DNA from: an uncultured Eubacteriales bacterium
Lineage (GTDB): Bacteria; Bacillota; Clostridia; Christensenellales; UMGS416
Assembly: GCA_900542005.1 (NCBI GenBank)
Contig: UQLW01000014.1
Location: 1-64,000 of the forward strand
Direction of reading: 5' to 3'
Length of the DNA: 64,000 nt
This document shows, in pieces, positions 35,076 through 44,469 of the stretch (within the stretch, counting starts at the first letter, position 1; every line of letters begins with the position of its first letter). Below the pieces are notes generated by a model, which saw only the letters and a program-made list of their open reading frames with translations, did no database searches and had not been told where the DNA came from. The position numbers were made by a program, and so were the translations under genes.

Positions 35076-38000
35076 TTATGCCCTGCGGGCGATTTCATGG
35101 AGCCCGCAGGGAGTCAGGTCCGCCTCGCCCTTGCCAAGCTTCAGCGAGGCGGCCAGGGCGCGGGCCGTATCCAGGCTGGTCAGGCAGGTCAGCCCATTCT
35201 CCACCGCCAGGCGGCGAATCTTAAAGCCCGTGCGGCTTGCATCGCGGCCATGGGTGGGCGTGTTGATAATCAGTTTGAAGAAGCCCTGGCGGATCTTGTC
35301 CTCCATATCGGCTACGTCATGCACCACATTCGTCGGCACATAGGCATGGTTCAGCACATTAGCGGTGCCGGAGGTGGCGTACAGGTCATAGCCCATCATG
35401 GCCAGATCCTCTGCAATCGCCACCAGCTCCTGCTTGTCCTTGTTCTTCACGGAAAGCAGCACCGCGCCGCTCTGGGGCACCTGCAGGCCCGCGGCAATGA
35501 GCCCCTTGAGCACCGCCTCATTATAATCCCGGGAAAGGCCCAGCACCTCGCCGGTCGATTTCATCTCCGGCCCCAGGGAAATCTCCAGATTCGGCAGCTT
35601 TTCAAAGGAGAATACCGGCACCTTGATGGCATAATAGTCGGCGGCCGGATAGAGCCCCTCGCCAAAGCCCTGCTGGGAGAGATCCATGCCCAGGGCCGCG
35701 CGCACCGCCAGGCGCACCATGGGCACGCCGGTTACCTTGGAAATATAGGGCACCGTACGGGAGGAACGGGGATTCACCTCGATGACATACAGCTCGTCGC
35801 GCATGACGATGTATTGAATGTTGATCATGCCCTTCACATGCAGGTTCAGCGCCAGCTGGCGCGTTACCTCGGTGACGCGCTCCACCATGCCGGCAGACAG
35901 CGAACGCGCCGGATATACGCTGATGGAGTCGCCGGAATGGACGCCGGCCCGCTCCACGTGCTCCATGATGCCGGGGATCAACACATGCTCGCCGTCGCAG
36001 ATGGCGTCCACTTCGATCTCCTGGCCCATGATATACTGGTCCACCAGGATGGGATGCTCCGGCGTGCCGTACTTGGTAATGGTTTCCATATACTCCCGGA
36101 TATCCTGGTCATCATAGGCGATCTCCATACCCTGGCCGCCCAGCACATAGCTGGGGCGCACCAGCACCGGATATCCCAGCCGGTTGGCCGTTTCCAGCGC
36201 TTCGCCGGTGGTAAAGACCGTGCCTCCCTTGGGCCGCTCGATTCCCAGCCGCTCCAGCAGCTCATCGAAGAGCTCCCGGTCCTCGGCCGCGTCGATATCC
36301 TCCAGCGCCGTGCCCAGGATGGCAAAGCCCGCTTCCTTGACGGACTTGGCCAGCTTGATGGCCGTCTGCCCGCCGAACTGCACCAGCACGCCCACCGGCT
36401 GCTCCAGCTCCAGTATGTTCTGCACCTCTTCCGGGGTCAGCGGCTCAAAATACAGCCGGTCGGAGGTATCAAAATCGGTCGAAACCGTCTCCGGGTTGTT
36501 GTTGATGATGACGGTATCATACCCGGCCTCCTTCAGCGCCCATACGGCGTGCACCGAGCAGTAGTCGAATTCCACGCCCTGGCCGATACGGATGGGGCCG
36601 GAACCCAGCACCACCACCGTGGGGCGACCGGAGGGCTGCGCCTCGTTCTCCATATCGTAGCAGGAGTAATAGTAGGGCGTCTGGGCGTCGAACTCGGCGC
36701 CGCAGGTGTCCACCATCTTATATACCGGCCAGATATTCATCTCCCGGCGCATCTGCCGCACCTCGCCGGCCTTCATGCCGCACCAGCGGGCGATGGCCGA
36801 ATCGGCAAAGCCCATCCGCTTGAGCTTGCGCAGATGATCATAGGTCAGGTAATCCTTGCCCTGCAGCTTCAGGGCCTCCTCTGCCTGCACCACATTCTGC
36901 AGCTTATAGAGATACCAGGGATCGATCCGGGTGATATCATAGATTTCCTTGGGCGAAACGCCCCGGCGCAGCGCTTCTGTGACGGCAAAAATGCGCTCAT
37001 CGCTCTGGCGGTGAAGCAGCTTGACCAGCTCCTCGTCGCTATAGGCCGCCGCGTCGCGGAATTCCAAGGAATCCATACCCAGCTCCAGCGAACGCACCGA
37101 TTTCAGGAAGGCTGATTCAAAGTTGGAGCCGATGGACATGACCTCGCCGGTAGCCTTCATCTTGGTGCTGAGGGTTTTCTCCGCCTTGGTGAACTTATCA
37201 AAGGGCCAGCGGGGGAATTTGCACACCACATAGTCGATGGTCGGCTCGAAGCAGGCGAAGGTTTTCCCGGTCACGGCGTTGACGATCTCGTCCAGCCCAT
37301 AGCCGATGGCGATCTTGGTCGCCACCTTGGCGATGGGATAGCCGGTGGCCTTGGAGGCCAGGGCCGAGGACCGGGACAGCCGCGGGTTCACCTCGATCAC
37401 ATAATACTTCATCGAGTCGGTGTCCAGGGCATACTGCACGTTGCAGCCGCCTTCGATCTTCAGGGTGCGGATGATATTGATGGCCGAGCTGCGCAGCATC
37501 TGATATTCCACGTCGCGCAGCGTCTGGCTGGGGGCGACCACGATGGAGTCGCCGGTATGAATGCCCACAGGGTCGATATTCTCCATGGAGCAGATGGTGA
37601 TACAGTTGTCCTTGGCGTCGCGTACCACCTCGAACTCGATTTCCTTCCAGCCCGCTACCGACTTCTCAATCAGGCACTGGCCCACCCGGCTGCGCCGCAG
37701 CCCGTCCGTACAGATGATGGCCAGCTCGTCGTGGTTATGGGCAAAACCGCCGCCGGAGCCGCCCAGGGTATAGGCCGGGCGGACGATCACCGGATATCCC
37801 ACCGCATCGGCAAAGTTCAAGGCAGACTCCACGTCATGGGTGATGATCGATTCAATGCAGGGCTCGCCGATCTGCTCCATCGTGGTCTTAAAGCCCTCGC
37901 GGTCCTCCGCCCGGTAGATAGTTTCCATGGTGGTGCCCAGCAGCTTCACGCCCATCTCATCCAGGAAGCCGCATTCAGCCAGCTCCATACCCAGGTTCAG

Positions 38001-38285
38001 GCCTGTCTGGCCGCCCAGGGTGGGCAGCAGCGAGTCGGGCCGCTCGCGCCGGATGATGGTCTTGAGCACCTCGGCGGTCAGCGGCTCCAGATACACCTTG
38101 TCGGCAATGTCCAGATCGGTCATGATGGTGGCCGGATTGGAGTTGACCAGGACAACCTCCAGGCCCTCCTCCTTCAGCGCGCGGCAGGCCTGGGTACCGG
38201 CATAGTCAAATTCGGCGGCCTGACCAATGATGATGGGGCCGGAGCCGATCACCATCACCTTGTTGATTTGGGGATTTTTAGGCAT
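35076..38285 (-). CDS. carB: Carbamoyl-phosphate synthase, large subunit
   Basis: 1069 aa, normal length. Two homologous synthetase halves each begin with a GSGPIIIGQ/GSGPIRIGQ motif (residues about 13 and 556) and contain ATP-grasp domains. The C-terminal methylglyoxal-synthase-like domain (about 930-1069) is the allosteric UMP/IMP site. It makes carbamoyl phosphate with CarA; the gap to carA is 14 nt. Confidence 0.97.
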   Translation of the reverse strand: MPKNPQINKVMVIGSGPIIIGQAAEFDYAGTQACRALKEEGLEVVLVNSNPATIMTDLDIADKVYLEPLTAEVLKTIIRRERPDSLLPTLGGQTGLNLGMELAECGFLDEMGVKLLGTTMETIYRAEDREGFKTTMEQIGEPCIESIITHDVESALNFADAVGYPVIVRPAYTLGGSGGGFAHNHDELAIICTDGLRRSRVGQCLIEKSVAGWKEIEFEVVRDAKDNCITICSMENIDPVGIHTGDSIVVAPSQTLRDVEYQMLRSSAINIIRTLKIEGGCNVQYALDTDSMKYYVIEVNPRLSRSSALASKATGYPIAKVATKIAIGYGLDEIVNAVTGKTFACFEPTIDYVVCKFPRWPFDKFTKAEKTLSTKMKATGEVMSIGSNFESAFLKSVRSLELGMDSLEFRDAAAYSDEELVKLLHRQSDERIFAVTEALRRGVSPKEIYDITRIDPWYLYKLQNVVQAEEALKLQGKDYLTYDHLRKLKRMGFADSAIARWCGMKAGEVRQMRREMNIWPVYKMVDTCGAEFDAQTPYYYSCYDMENEAQPSGRPTVVVLGSGPIRIGQGVEFDYCSVHAVWALKEAGYDTVIINNNPETVSTDFDTSDRLYFEPLTPEEVQNILELEQPVGVLVQFGGQTAIKLAKSVKEAGFAILGTALEDIDAAEDRELFDELLERLGIERPKGGTVFTTGEALETANRLGYPVLVRPSYVLGGQGMEIAYDDQDIREYMETITKYGTPEHPILVDQYIMGQEIEVDAICDGEHVLIPGIMEHVERAGVHSGDSISVYPARSLSAGMVERVTEVTRQLALNLHVKGMINIQYIVMRDELYVIEVNPRSSRTVPYISKVTGVPMVRLAVRAALGMDLSQQGFGEGLYPAADYYAIKVPVFSFEKLPNLEISLGPEMKSTGEVLGLSRDYNEAVLKGLIAAGLQVPQSGAVLLSVKNKDKQELVAIAEDLAMMGYDLYATSGTANVLNHAYVPTNVVHDVADMEDKIRQGFFKLIINTPTHGRDASRTGFKIRRLAVENGLTCLTSLDTARALAASLKLGKGEADLTPCGLHEIARRA

Positions 38286-38299
38286 TATCCAGCCCTCCT

Positions 38300-39358
38300 T
38301 TACTGATTCTCACGGATCATATCCAGAAATTCGTCAAACAGATAGCCCGTATCCTTGGGGCCGGGGCTGGCTTCGGGGTGATACTGCACGGTAAAGGCCT
38401 TGAATTCCGGATAAATCAGCCCCTCCACCGTCTGGTCATTCCAGGAGCGGTGGCTTACCACGGCCCCCTGGGGCAGATGCTCGTCATCCGCCGCGTAGCC
38501 ATGGTTCTGGCTGGTGATGTATACGCGGTCCTTCTTCAGGTCCTTCACCGGGTGGTTGGAGCCATGGTGGCCATACTTAAGCTTCTTGGTGCGGCCGCCT
38601 AGCGCCATGGCCATCAGCGAGTGGCCCATGCAGATGCCGAAGATGGGCAGCTTGCCCACCAGGCCCTTCAGGTTTTCGATCTCCTTGACGTTATCCGCCG
38701 GATCGCCGGGGCCCGGCGACAGCATCAGCCCGTCGAACTTCTCCTTCAGGATCTCCTCCGGCGGCGTCCAGGACGGATAGACCGTCAAATGGCACTTCCT
38801 GCGGCGCAGCGAGGACAGGATCGAGGCCTTCACACCGTAATCCATGACGGCGATGCGCAGGCCGCTGCCGGGGATCTCAAACTTTTCCGGAGTCGTCACC
38901 GAAGCGGCCGGATTGTCGATATGATAGCGGCGCACCTGCTCCATCTGCTCCGGCGTGGGCGGGCGCTGGGTGATGATCCCCCGCATGGTGCCTTCGCTGC
39001 GCAGCTTGCGCGTCAGGGCGCGGGTATCGATCCCCTGGATGCCCATAATATGATGGCGGCGCAGATAGTCGTTCAGCGAGCCCTCGGAGTGCCAGTTGGA
39101 GGGGACTTCGCAGATTTCCCGCGCCACAATCCCCTTGACCTGGGGCTTGGTGGACTCAGGATCCTCCCAGTTTACGCCATAGTTCCCGATCAGCGGATAG
39201 GTCATCATAATGATCTGCCCGTAATAGGAGGGATCGGTAAAGGCCTCCTGATACCCGGTCATACCGGTATTGAACACCACCTCGCCGATGGAGTCGTTCA
39301 TCGCGCCAAAGGCCTCGCCCTCATACATGGTGCCGTCTTCCAGCGTTAGATAGGCCAC
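38300..39358 (-). CDS. carA: Carbamoyl-phosphate synthase, small (glutaminase) subunit
   Basis: 352 aa. Starts at a GTG (39356-39358) with a GGAG ribosome site upstream. The class I amidotransferase triad is visible: Cys in FGICMGHSLMA, and His and Glu in VQYHPEASPGP. It supplies ammonia to CarB. Confidence 0.97.
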   Translation of the reverse strand: MAYLTLEDGTMYEGEAFGAMNDSIGEVVFNTGMTGYQEAFTDPSYYGQIIMMTYPLIGNYGVNWEDPESTKPQVKGIVAREICEVPSNWHSEGSLNDYLRRHHIMGIQGIDTRALTRKLRSEGTMRGIITQRPPTPEQMEQVRRYHIDNPAASVTTPEKFEIPGSGLRIAVMDYGVKASILSSLRRRKCHLTVYPSWTPPEEILKEKFDGLMLSPGPGDPADNVKEIENLKGLVGKLPIFGICMGHSLMAMALGGRTKKLKYGHHGSNHPVKDLKKDRVYITSQNHGYAADDEHLPQGAVVSHRSWNDQTVEGLIYPEFKAFTVQYHPEASPGPKDTGYLFDEFLDMIRENQ

Positions 39359-39388
39359 AATATCATCTCCTTACATCCGTCATAGGCT

Positions 39389-40303
39389 TTATCTGGAGGC
39401 GCTCAGCGCGTCCATGATGTCCTCTTTCATCTTGTAGGCTTCCTCCCGGGCCGCGGTGACAAAGTCCTCGGTCTGCCACTTCTTCCAGGCGCACAGCAGG
39501 CTGCGGGAGGCGTTGACCACCGCGCCGCGCTTGTTCTCGTCGAACATGCCCACCAGGTCCTTGCCCTTGGCGCCCTGGGCGCCATAGCCCGGCAGCAGGA
39601 AGAAGGTATGGGGCATCCGCCGGCGAAGGGCCGCCCCCTGCTCGGGATGGGTCGCCCCCACCACGGCGCCGGCCCGCGAGTAGCCATAGCTCCCCCTGCT
39701 GTCGGCCCCCCACTGATTTACCAGATCGGCCACCGCCTCAAAGACGGTCCGCCCGTCCTCAAGGCGCATGTCCTGCAGCTGGCTGGAGGAGGGATTGCTG
39801 GTCTTGACCAGCAGGAAAATCCCCCGGTCGTATGCCTCGCAGGCCTTCAGGAAGGGCGCCACGCCATCGACCCCAAGATAGGGGTTGATGGTGGCAAAAT
39901 CCGCCGAGAAGGTACGCACAGCGCGGTCCTTCAGGGCCGTCTCGCCCAGATAGGCGTTGGCATAGGCCTCGCTGGTGGCGCCGATATCGTTGCGCTTGAC
40001 GTCCAGGATCACATAGAGGCCGTTTTCCTTGGCGTAGCGCACCGTTTCTTCCATGGCGGCCAGGCCCGGCATACCATACATCTCATAATAAGCCGCCTGC
40101 ACCTTCACGCAGGGGACGATCTCCTTCAGCCCATCCACCAGCGCCTTGTTATAGGCCAGAATCGCGCCCGACGCGCCCACCAGGTTGCTGGTATCGAATT
40201 GGGCGGCAAAGCGCTCCGGCAGGTATTCCAGCCGTGTATCCAGGCCCAGGGCTGTAGGGTTCTCCCTGTCCTCTATGGCCTCAATCAGCCGATCTACGAT
40301 CAT
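39389..40303 (-). CDS. pyrF: Orotidine 5'-phosphate decarboxylase (type 2)
   Basis: 304 aa, larger than the 230-aa type 1 enzymes. The catalytic network is in LDVKRNDIGATS (K-x-x-D-I). The start ATG has CAGGAGG upstream. The 65-bp AT-rich gap to pyrC contains TTGACA and TATAAT-like boxes, but with poor spacing, so an internal promoter is only possible. It converts OMP to UMP. Confidence 0.95.
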   Translation of the reverse strand: MIVDRLIEAIEDRENPTALGLDTRLEYLPERFAAQFDTSNLVGASGAILAYNKALVDGLKEIVPCVKVQAAYYEMYGMPGLAAMEETVRYAKENGLYVILDVKRNDIGATSEAYANAYLGETALKDRAVRTFSADFATINPYLGVDGVAPFLKACEAYDRGIFLLVKTSNPSSSQLQDMRLEDGRTVFEAVADLVNQWGADSRGSYGYSRAGAVVGATHPEQGAALRRRMPHTFFLLPGYGAQGAKGKDLVGMFDENKRGAVVNASRSLLCAWKKWQTEDFVTAAREEAYKMKEDIMDALSASR

Positions 40304-40368
40304 GTTGCCCCTCCTGACTGCATTTTTATTTGTTCTATTGTATATTATACATCCCGTGTCAATGGCCC

Positions 40369-41652
40369 CTATTCAGACCGGTACGCGACCTGTCCGTTCA
40401 CCAGGGTCATCACAGCGCGTCCTGTGACCCTCCAGCCATCAAAGGGCGTGTTCTTTCCCTTGGAGAGGAAATCCGCGGCACAAACGGTATATTCCGTTTT
40501 CAGGTCAGCCAGCGTCACGTCGGCCGGGGCGCCCGGCTTCAGCGTGCCGCCCTCCAGGCCCAGGATGCGGGCCGGCGCGCAGCTCATGGCCTCCACCATC
40601 CGGGAGAGGGGGAGGATGCCGGACTTGACCAAATATGTATAGCTCAGCGCCAGGGAGGTTTCGATGCCCGATATGCCGTTGGCCGCCTGGGCATATTCCA
40701 CCAGCTTATCATCCCGGTGGTGGGGCGCATGGTCGGTCACGATGGCGTCCACCGTGCCGTCGGCAATGGCCCGGGCTACCGCCTGCCGGTCTGCCTCGGT
40801 GCGCAGCGGCGGATTGACCTTGGTATAGGTGGAATAGCCGTCCACCAGCTCCTCGGTGGCGGCAAAGTAATGGGGGCAGCTCTCGCAGGTCACCTGGATG
40901 CCGTTCTCCTTGGCCCATCGGATCATGGAAAGCGCCCGGGCCGTCGAGACATGGGCGATATGCACCGGCAAGCCCAGTTGTCCGGCCAGCATCAGCTCCC
41001 GGGCCACCATGATCTCCTCGGCGGCGGCCGGAATCCCCCGCAGCCCCAGCCGCGTGGAGACCGCGCCCTCATTCATATCGCCGCCCTCGGCCAGGGCCAG
41101 ATCCTCACAGTGGGAAATCAGCTTCAGGTCAAAGGCTGCGGCGTACTGCATGGCCAGCATCATCTTGCGGCTGTCCGCCACCGGCCGCCCATCATCGGAC
41201 AGGGCCACGCATCCGGCGTCCTTCAGCTCCGCCGCCTCGGTGATCTCCCTGCCCTGCTGCCCCTTGGTGATCGCGCCGATGGGATACACCTTGACCGCGC
41301 CCTCGCGCCGGGCAATATCCAGGATCCGCGTCGTCACCGAGGCGTTATCGTTCACCGGCAGGGTATTGGGCATGCAGCATACGGCGGAAAAGCCGCCCTT
41401 AGCCGCGGCCGCCGTGCCCGTGCGGATGGTCTCCTTAAATTCCAGGCCCGGCTCCCGCAGGTGCACATGCATATCGATCAGCCCCGGCATGGCATACAGG
41501 CCCTGGGCTTCGACCACCTCCATCCCCTCAGCCGGCAGCCCCTGCCCCAGCCGGACAATACGCCCCTGGTCCAGCTCTATGTCCAGGATCCCATCGATCC
41601 CCTGGCTGGGATCGACCACATGCGCGCCCCGAATCAGCATACGGCTCATCAT
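40369..41652 (-). CDS. pyrC: Dihydroorotase (class I)
   Basis: 427 aa, cyclises carbamoyl-aspartate to dihydroorotate. Metal ligands include DMHVHLREPG near residue 60 and HCEDL at about 177; DHAPHH near 300 carries the catalytic Asp. The ATG ATG start overlaps the pyrB stop by 4 nt. Another copy of ATG just downstream (41649) would remove only one residue. Confidence 0.96.
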   Translation of the reverse strand: MMSRMLIRGAHVVDPSQGIDGILDIELDQGRIVRLGQGLPAEGMEVVEAQGLYAMPGLIDMHVHLREPGLEFKETIRTGTAAAAKGGFSAVCCMPNTLPVNDNASVTTRILDIARREGAVKVYPIGAITKGQQGREITEAAELKDAGCVALSDDGRPVADSRKMMLAMQYAAAFDLKLISHCEDLALAEGGDMNEGAVSTRLGLRGIPAAAEEIMVARELMLAGQLGLPVHIAHVSTARALSMIRWAKENGIQVTCESCPHYFAATEELVDGYSTYTKVNPPLRTEADRQAVARAIADGTVDAIVTDHAPHHRDDKLVEYAQAANGISGIETSLALSYTYLVKSGILPLSRMVEAMSCAPARILGLEGGTLKPGAPADVTLADLKTEYTVCAADFLSKGKNTPFDGWRVTGRAVMTLVNGQVAYRSE

Positions 41653-42572
41653 TCTCCCCTCCTTGTCAGCAGAAACATGACCGCCATGCGGACGGCCACG
41701 CCGTTGGTTACCTGCTCCTGGATCACGGAATCGGGCCCATCGGCCAGGAAGCTGGATATCTCCACGCCCCGGTTCATGGGGCCCGGATGCATGACAAGGG
41801 CGTGGGGCTTGGCCATTGCCAGCCGCTCATCGTTCAGGCCAAAGCGCGCGTGATATTCCCGCACAGAGGGGAACAGCCCCGCCTGCTGGCGCTCCAGCTG
41901 GATACGCAGCCCCATCACCACGTCGGCATCGCGGACCGCCTCCTCCACCCGGCCCGTCACCCGCACGCCCATCTCCTCCAGGCAGGGCGGCATCATGGTC
42001 GGCGGGCCCGACAGCGTAACATCCGCGCCCATGGTCTTCAGCCCCCAGATATTGCTCCGGGCTACGCGGCTGTGCAGCACGTCGCCGATAATGGCCACAT
42101 GCAGGCCCTTCAGGCTGCCCAGCTTCTCCCGCATGGTCAGCATATCCAGGAGCGCCTGGGTGGGGTGTTCGTTCATGCCGTCGCCGGCGTTGATCACCCC
42201 CGCCCGGGTATATTGGCTCAGCAGGTGGGGTACACCGGACATGGGATGGCGGATGATGATGATATCGGTGCCCATTGCGTCCAGGGTCCGGCCCGTATCG
42301 ATCAGCGTCTCGCCCTTGGCCACCGAGGAGGTGGAGGCCGATATATTGGCGGCGACACCCGACATATATTTGGCCGCCAGCTCAAAGCTCATCCGCGTGC
42401 GCGTGCTGTTTTCGTAGAACAGCGTAACGATGGATTTCCCCTGCAAATGGGGCGTCTTTTTGTTGGGCGCCGACAGGATGCTCTTCAGCCGGGCGGCAGT
42501 ATCCAGAATCTCCGTAATCTGCTCCGCGCTGACGCCCCTCAGGCCCAGCAAATCCTTTTGCTTATTGACCAT
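41649..42572 (-). CDS. pyrB: Aspartate carbamoyltransferase, catalytic subunit
   Basis: 307 aa. STRTRMSFE (carbamoyl-phosphate loop), HPTQALLD and GPMNRG are visible. The ATG at 42572 follows GGAGAAAGGA; the upstream ATG at 42599 lies in the DUF362 tail. No regulatory subunit pyrI is present in the operon. Confidence 0.96.
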   Translation of the reverse strand: MVNKQKDLLGLRGVSAEQITEILDTAARLKSILSAPNKKTPHLQGKSIVTLFYENSTRTRMSFELAAKYMSGVAANISASTSSVAKGETLIDTGRTLDAMGTDIIIIRHPMSGVPHLLSQYTRAGVINAGDGMNEHPTQALLDMLTMREKLGSLKGLHVAIIGDVLHSRVARSNIWGLKTMGADVTLSGPPTMMPPCLEEMGVRVTGRVEEAVRDADVVMGLRIQLERQQAGLFPSVREYHARFGLNDERLAMAKPHALVMHPGPMNRGVEISSFLADGPDSVIQEQVTNGVAVRMAVMFLLTRRGE

Positions 42573-42591
42573 GGTTTGATCCTTTCTCCTG

Positions 42592-43752
42592 TTATCCATG
42601 CGCCAGCATCCTGGCCAGCGGCGTCCGGTGTACCTTCATGGCGCCCTTGGGGCAGAATTCCTGGCAGCAGAAGCAGCGAATGCACGTCCCCCGGTTGATC
42701 CGGGGCCTATGGTTTTCCATGACGATGGCCTTGGCCGGACAGAGGCGGGCGCACTCGCCGCAGCCTATGCACTCCGCCGCCAGAAGCTTCGGCCTGGAGG
42801 CCAGCGCCTTATCGATCAGCCCCGCGGCGGCCCGTCCGAAGATTCCCGTCGAATCCCGGCTGAAACGCAGGGAGCGGACGGTTCCGACCCGCTTATAGTC
42901 CTCCATAACCCACGGCTGCCAGGCGGGGCCGGCTACCTCCAGCTGTTCGGGGCCGCTGGGGATCAGGCCGCGGCGCTGGGCCGCTGCCAGCGTGGGCACC
43001 TCGCCGGGCTTCAGCCCCAGAAGCGCCGCCGCCAGCAGATCGACGGCGTGGGGGCTTTCTGAGGCCAGCAGCAGGCCAACCGGCCTGGGCACCCCGGCCG
43101 TCGGTCCGTTGCCTTCCATCCCCACCACTGCGTCGATCAGGCACAGCCGGGGCCGGAAGTATTCGTTCAGGTCGACGATCATATCGGCAAAATCCGCCGG
43201 ATTGGGAAAGCGGTAGTGGTATTCCGGCTTCATGGTGCCGGGGATGGCGCCAAAGAGGTTCTTGGCAGCCGCGCTCATGGACATCATGCCATGGGTTTTG
43301 AGCTTGGATACGTTGATGACCGCATCCGCCTGGTCCAGCCAGCCCGTATAGGTAAAGGATTTTGCAGCCCGCGCCTCTGCATATACGGCCTCCTTTACCG
43401 AGAAATCCCGGTTCAGCCGGGCGCCGGCCGCTTCCGCCTGCCGCATGCCCGTGGCCGCATATACGCGCTCCACATAGACCCGGTTATACAGGCCGCCGGG
43501 GCTGTCGCCAAGGATAACCTCCGCGCCCCGGGCCTTCAGCTGTTCCGTCAGGGCGCACAGCACCGCGGGATGGGTGGTCGCGGCAGCGTCAGGCCCCATG
43601 GCGGAAACCAGGTTCGCCTTGACCGCTATGCGCATGCCCGGCCTCACCCAATCGAAACCGCCCAGGGGCTCCACCGCCGCCTCCAGCGCCCGGGCAACCG
43701 CTTCCCGGTCATAGCTGCGGCATTCCGCCAGCGAAACCCGGCGGCTTCCCAC
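42592..43752 (-). CDS. DUF362 protein with two C-terminal [4Fe-4S] ferredoxin clusters
   Basis: 386 aa. The N-terminal DUF362 domain contains KANLVSAMGPDAAATTHP, LGDSPGGLYN, and ISKLKTHG-like INVSKLKTHGMMSMSAA. The C-terminus has CIGCGECARLCP and CIRCFCCQEFCP, a classic bacterial 2x[4Fe-4S] domain. GTG at 43752 is taken as start: GGGAG lies 5 nt upstream and the codon overlaps the pyrR TAG by one base. It lies between pyrR and pyrB in the pyr operon. Its function is unknown; a role as electron carrier for PyrDK or another redox step is inference from position. Confidence 0.85.
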   Translation of the reverse strand: MGSRRVSLAECRSYDREAVARALEAAVEPLGGFDWVRPGMRIAVKANLVSAMGPDAAATTHPAVLCALTEQLKARGAEVILGDSPGGLYNRVYVERVYAATGMRQAEAAGARLNRDFSVKEAVYAEARAAKSFTYTGWLDQADAVINVSKLKTHGMMSMSAAAKNLFGAIPGTMKPEYHYRFPNPADFADMIVDLNEYFRPRLCLIDAVVGMEGNGPTAGVPRPVGLLLASESPHAVDLLAAALLGLKPGEVPTLAAAQRRGLIPSGPEQLEVAGPAWQPWVMEDYKRVGTVRSLRFSRDSTGIFGRAAAGLIDKALASRPKLLAAECIGCGECARLCPAKAIVMENHRPRINRGTCIRCFCCQEFCPKGAMKVHRTPLARMLAHG

Positions 43753-44288
43753 TACATCTCCCAAAGCTTGACCACGTCCTCGCCGTCAAACTGGGTAAAG
43801 GAGACGCCGATCAGCTCGCTGCGGCTGGTGGGCACGTTCTTACCCACATAGTCGGCGCGGATCGGCAGCTCCCGGTGGCCCCGGTCGACCAGCACCGCCA
43901 GCTGGATGCTCCGGGGCCGGCCCATGTCCATAATGGCCTCGATGGCGGCCCGGGCCGTGCGCCCCGTGTAAAGCACGTCGTCCACCACCACCACATGGCG
44001 TCCCGTCACCATGAAAGGCACGTCGGTGCCGTTCACCTTCGGCTGTTCGTTCAGCAGGGAAAGGTCGTCCCGGTAGAAGGTGATATCCAACGTGCCGACC
44101 GGCACCTCGACGCCTTCAACCCGCCCGATGTTGCCGGCGATCACCTGCGCCATGGGTACGCCCCGCCGCTGGATGCCGATCAGCACCACATCCTCCACGC
44201 CATGGTTCCGTTCGATGATCTCATGGGAAATCCGAAGCATTGCGCGGTTCATCGCCGCGCTGTCCATCAATAGGGTTTTCTCCCGCAT
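43752..44288 (-). CDS. pyrR: Bifunctional pyrimidine attenuation regulator / uracil phosphoribosyltransferase
   Basis: 178 aa. PRPP-binding loop VVVVDDVLYTGRTARAA and the N-terminal MREKTLLMDSAAMNRAMLRI region are typical of PyrR. With UMP bound it attaches to the pyr leader RNA and promotes termination. The ATG at 44288 follows GGAG. It heads the operon and probably controls its own leader at 44308-44402. Confidence 0.96.
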   Translation of the reverse strand: MREKTLLMDSAAMNRAMLRISHEIIERNHGVEDVVLIGIQRRGVPMAQVIAGNIGRVEGVEVPVGTLDITFYRDDLSLLNEQPKVNGTDVPFMVTGRHVVVVDDVLYTGRTARAAIEAIMDMGRPRSIQLAVLVDRGHRELPIRADYVGKNVPTSRSELIGVSFTQFDGEDVVKLWEM

Positions 44289-44307
44289 CACGCGCTCCTT
44301 TCCAGGC

Positions 44308-44340
44308 GCAAAAAGCGCCCTGCCGCAAAGGGCAAGGCGC
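44308..44340 (-). terminator. Attenuator terminator of the pyr operon
   Basis: GCGCCTTGCC/GGCAGGGCGC stem (44331-44340 with 44315-44324) has a 6-nt loop and a TTTTT tail on the minus strand, 22 nt before the pyrR ATG. PyrR binding upstream is expected to favour it. Confidence 0.9.
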
Positions 44341-44368
44341 AGTATAACGGTATCACAAAAACGCACTG

Positions 44369-44402
44369 AACCTTGCCGGCCTCACGGGACCGATTTAAAG
44401 GA
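44369..44402 (-). promoter_or_regulatory. PyrR-binding RNA (anti-antiterminator)
   Basis: The minus strand reads CCTTTAAATCGGTCCCGTGA then GGCCGGCAAGG. This matches the conserved PyrR-binding loop of Gram-positive pyr attenuators (CCTTTAA...CAGTCCCGTGAGGCTGGCAAGG). It lies between the promoter and the terminator. There is a single such site in the window. Confidence 0.9.
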
Positions 44403-44420
44403 TACAGATCTATCTGTGCT

Positions 44421-44449
44421 ATCATAGCACAGCGCGCAAGGTTTGTCCA
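44421..44449 (-). promoter_or_regulatory. Sigma-A promoter of the pyr operon
   Basis: A -35 TGGACA (44444-44449) and a -10 TATGAT (44421-44426) with a 17-bp spacer. It begins 20 bp after the rluD stop codon. Confidence 0.78.
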
Positions 44450-44469
44450 TATGGCAGAAAAGAAAATCA

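Noticed and set aside
35097..37115. Plus-strand frame of about 670 codons opposite carB
   Set aside because: The translation is His- and Gly-rich without motifs, and carB on the other strand is unmistakable.
40304..40368. Internal promoter before pyrF
   Set aside because: TTGACA and TATAAT-like boxes are present but with unsuitable spacing (7 or 14 nt), so it is not listed as a feature.
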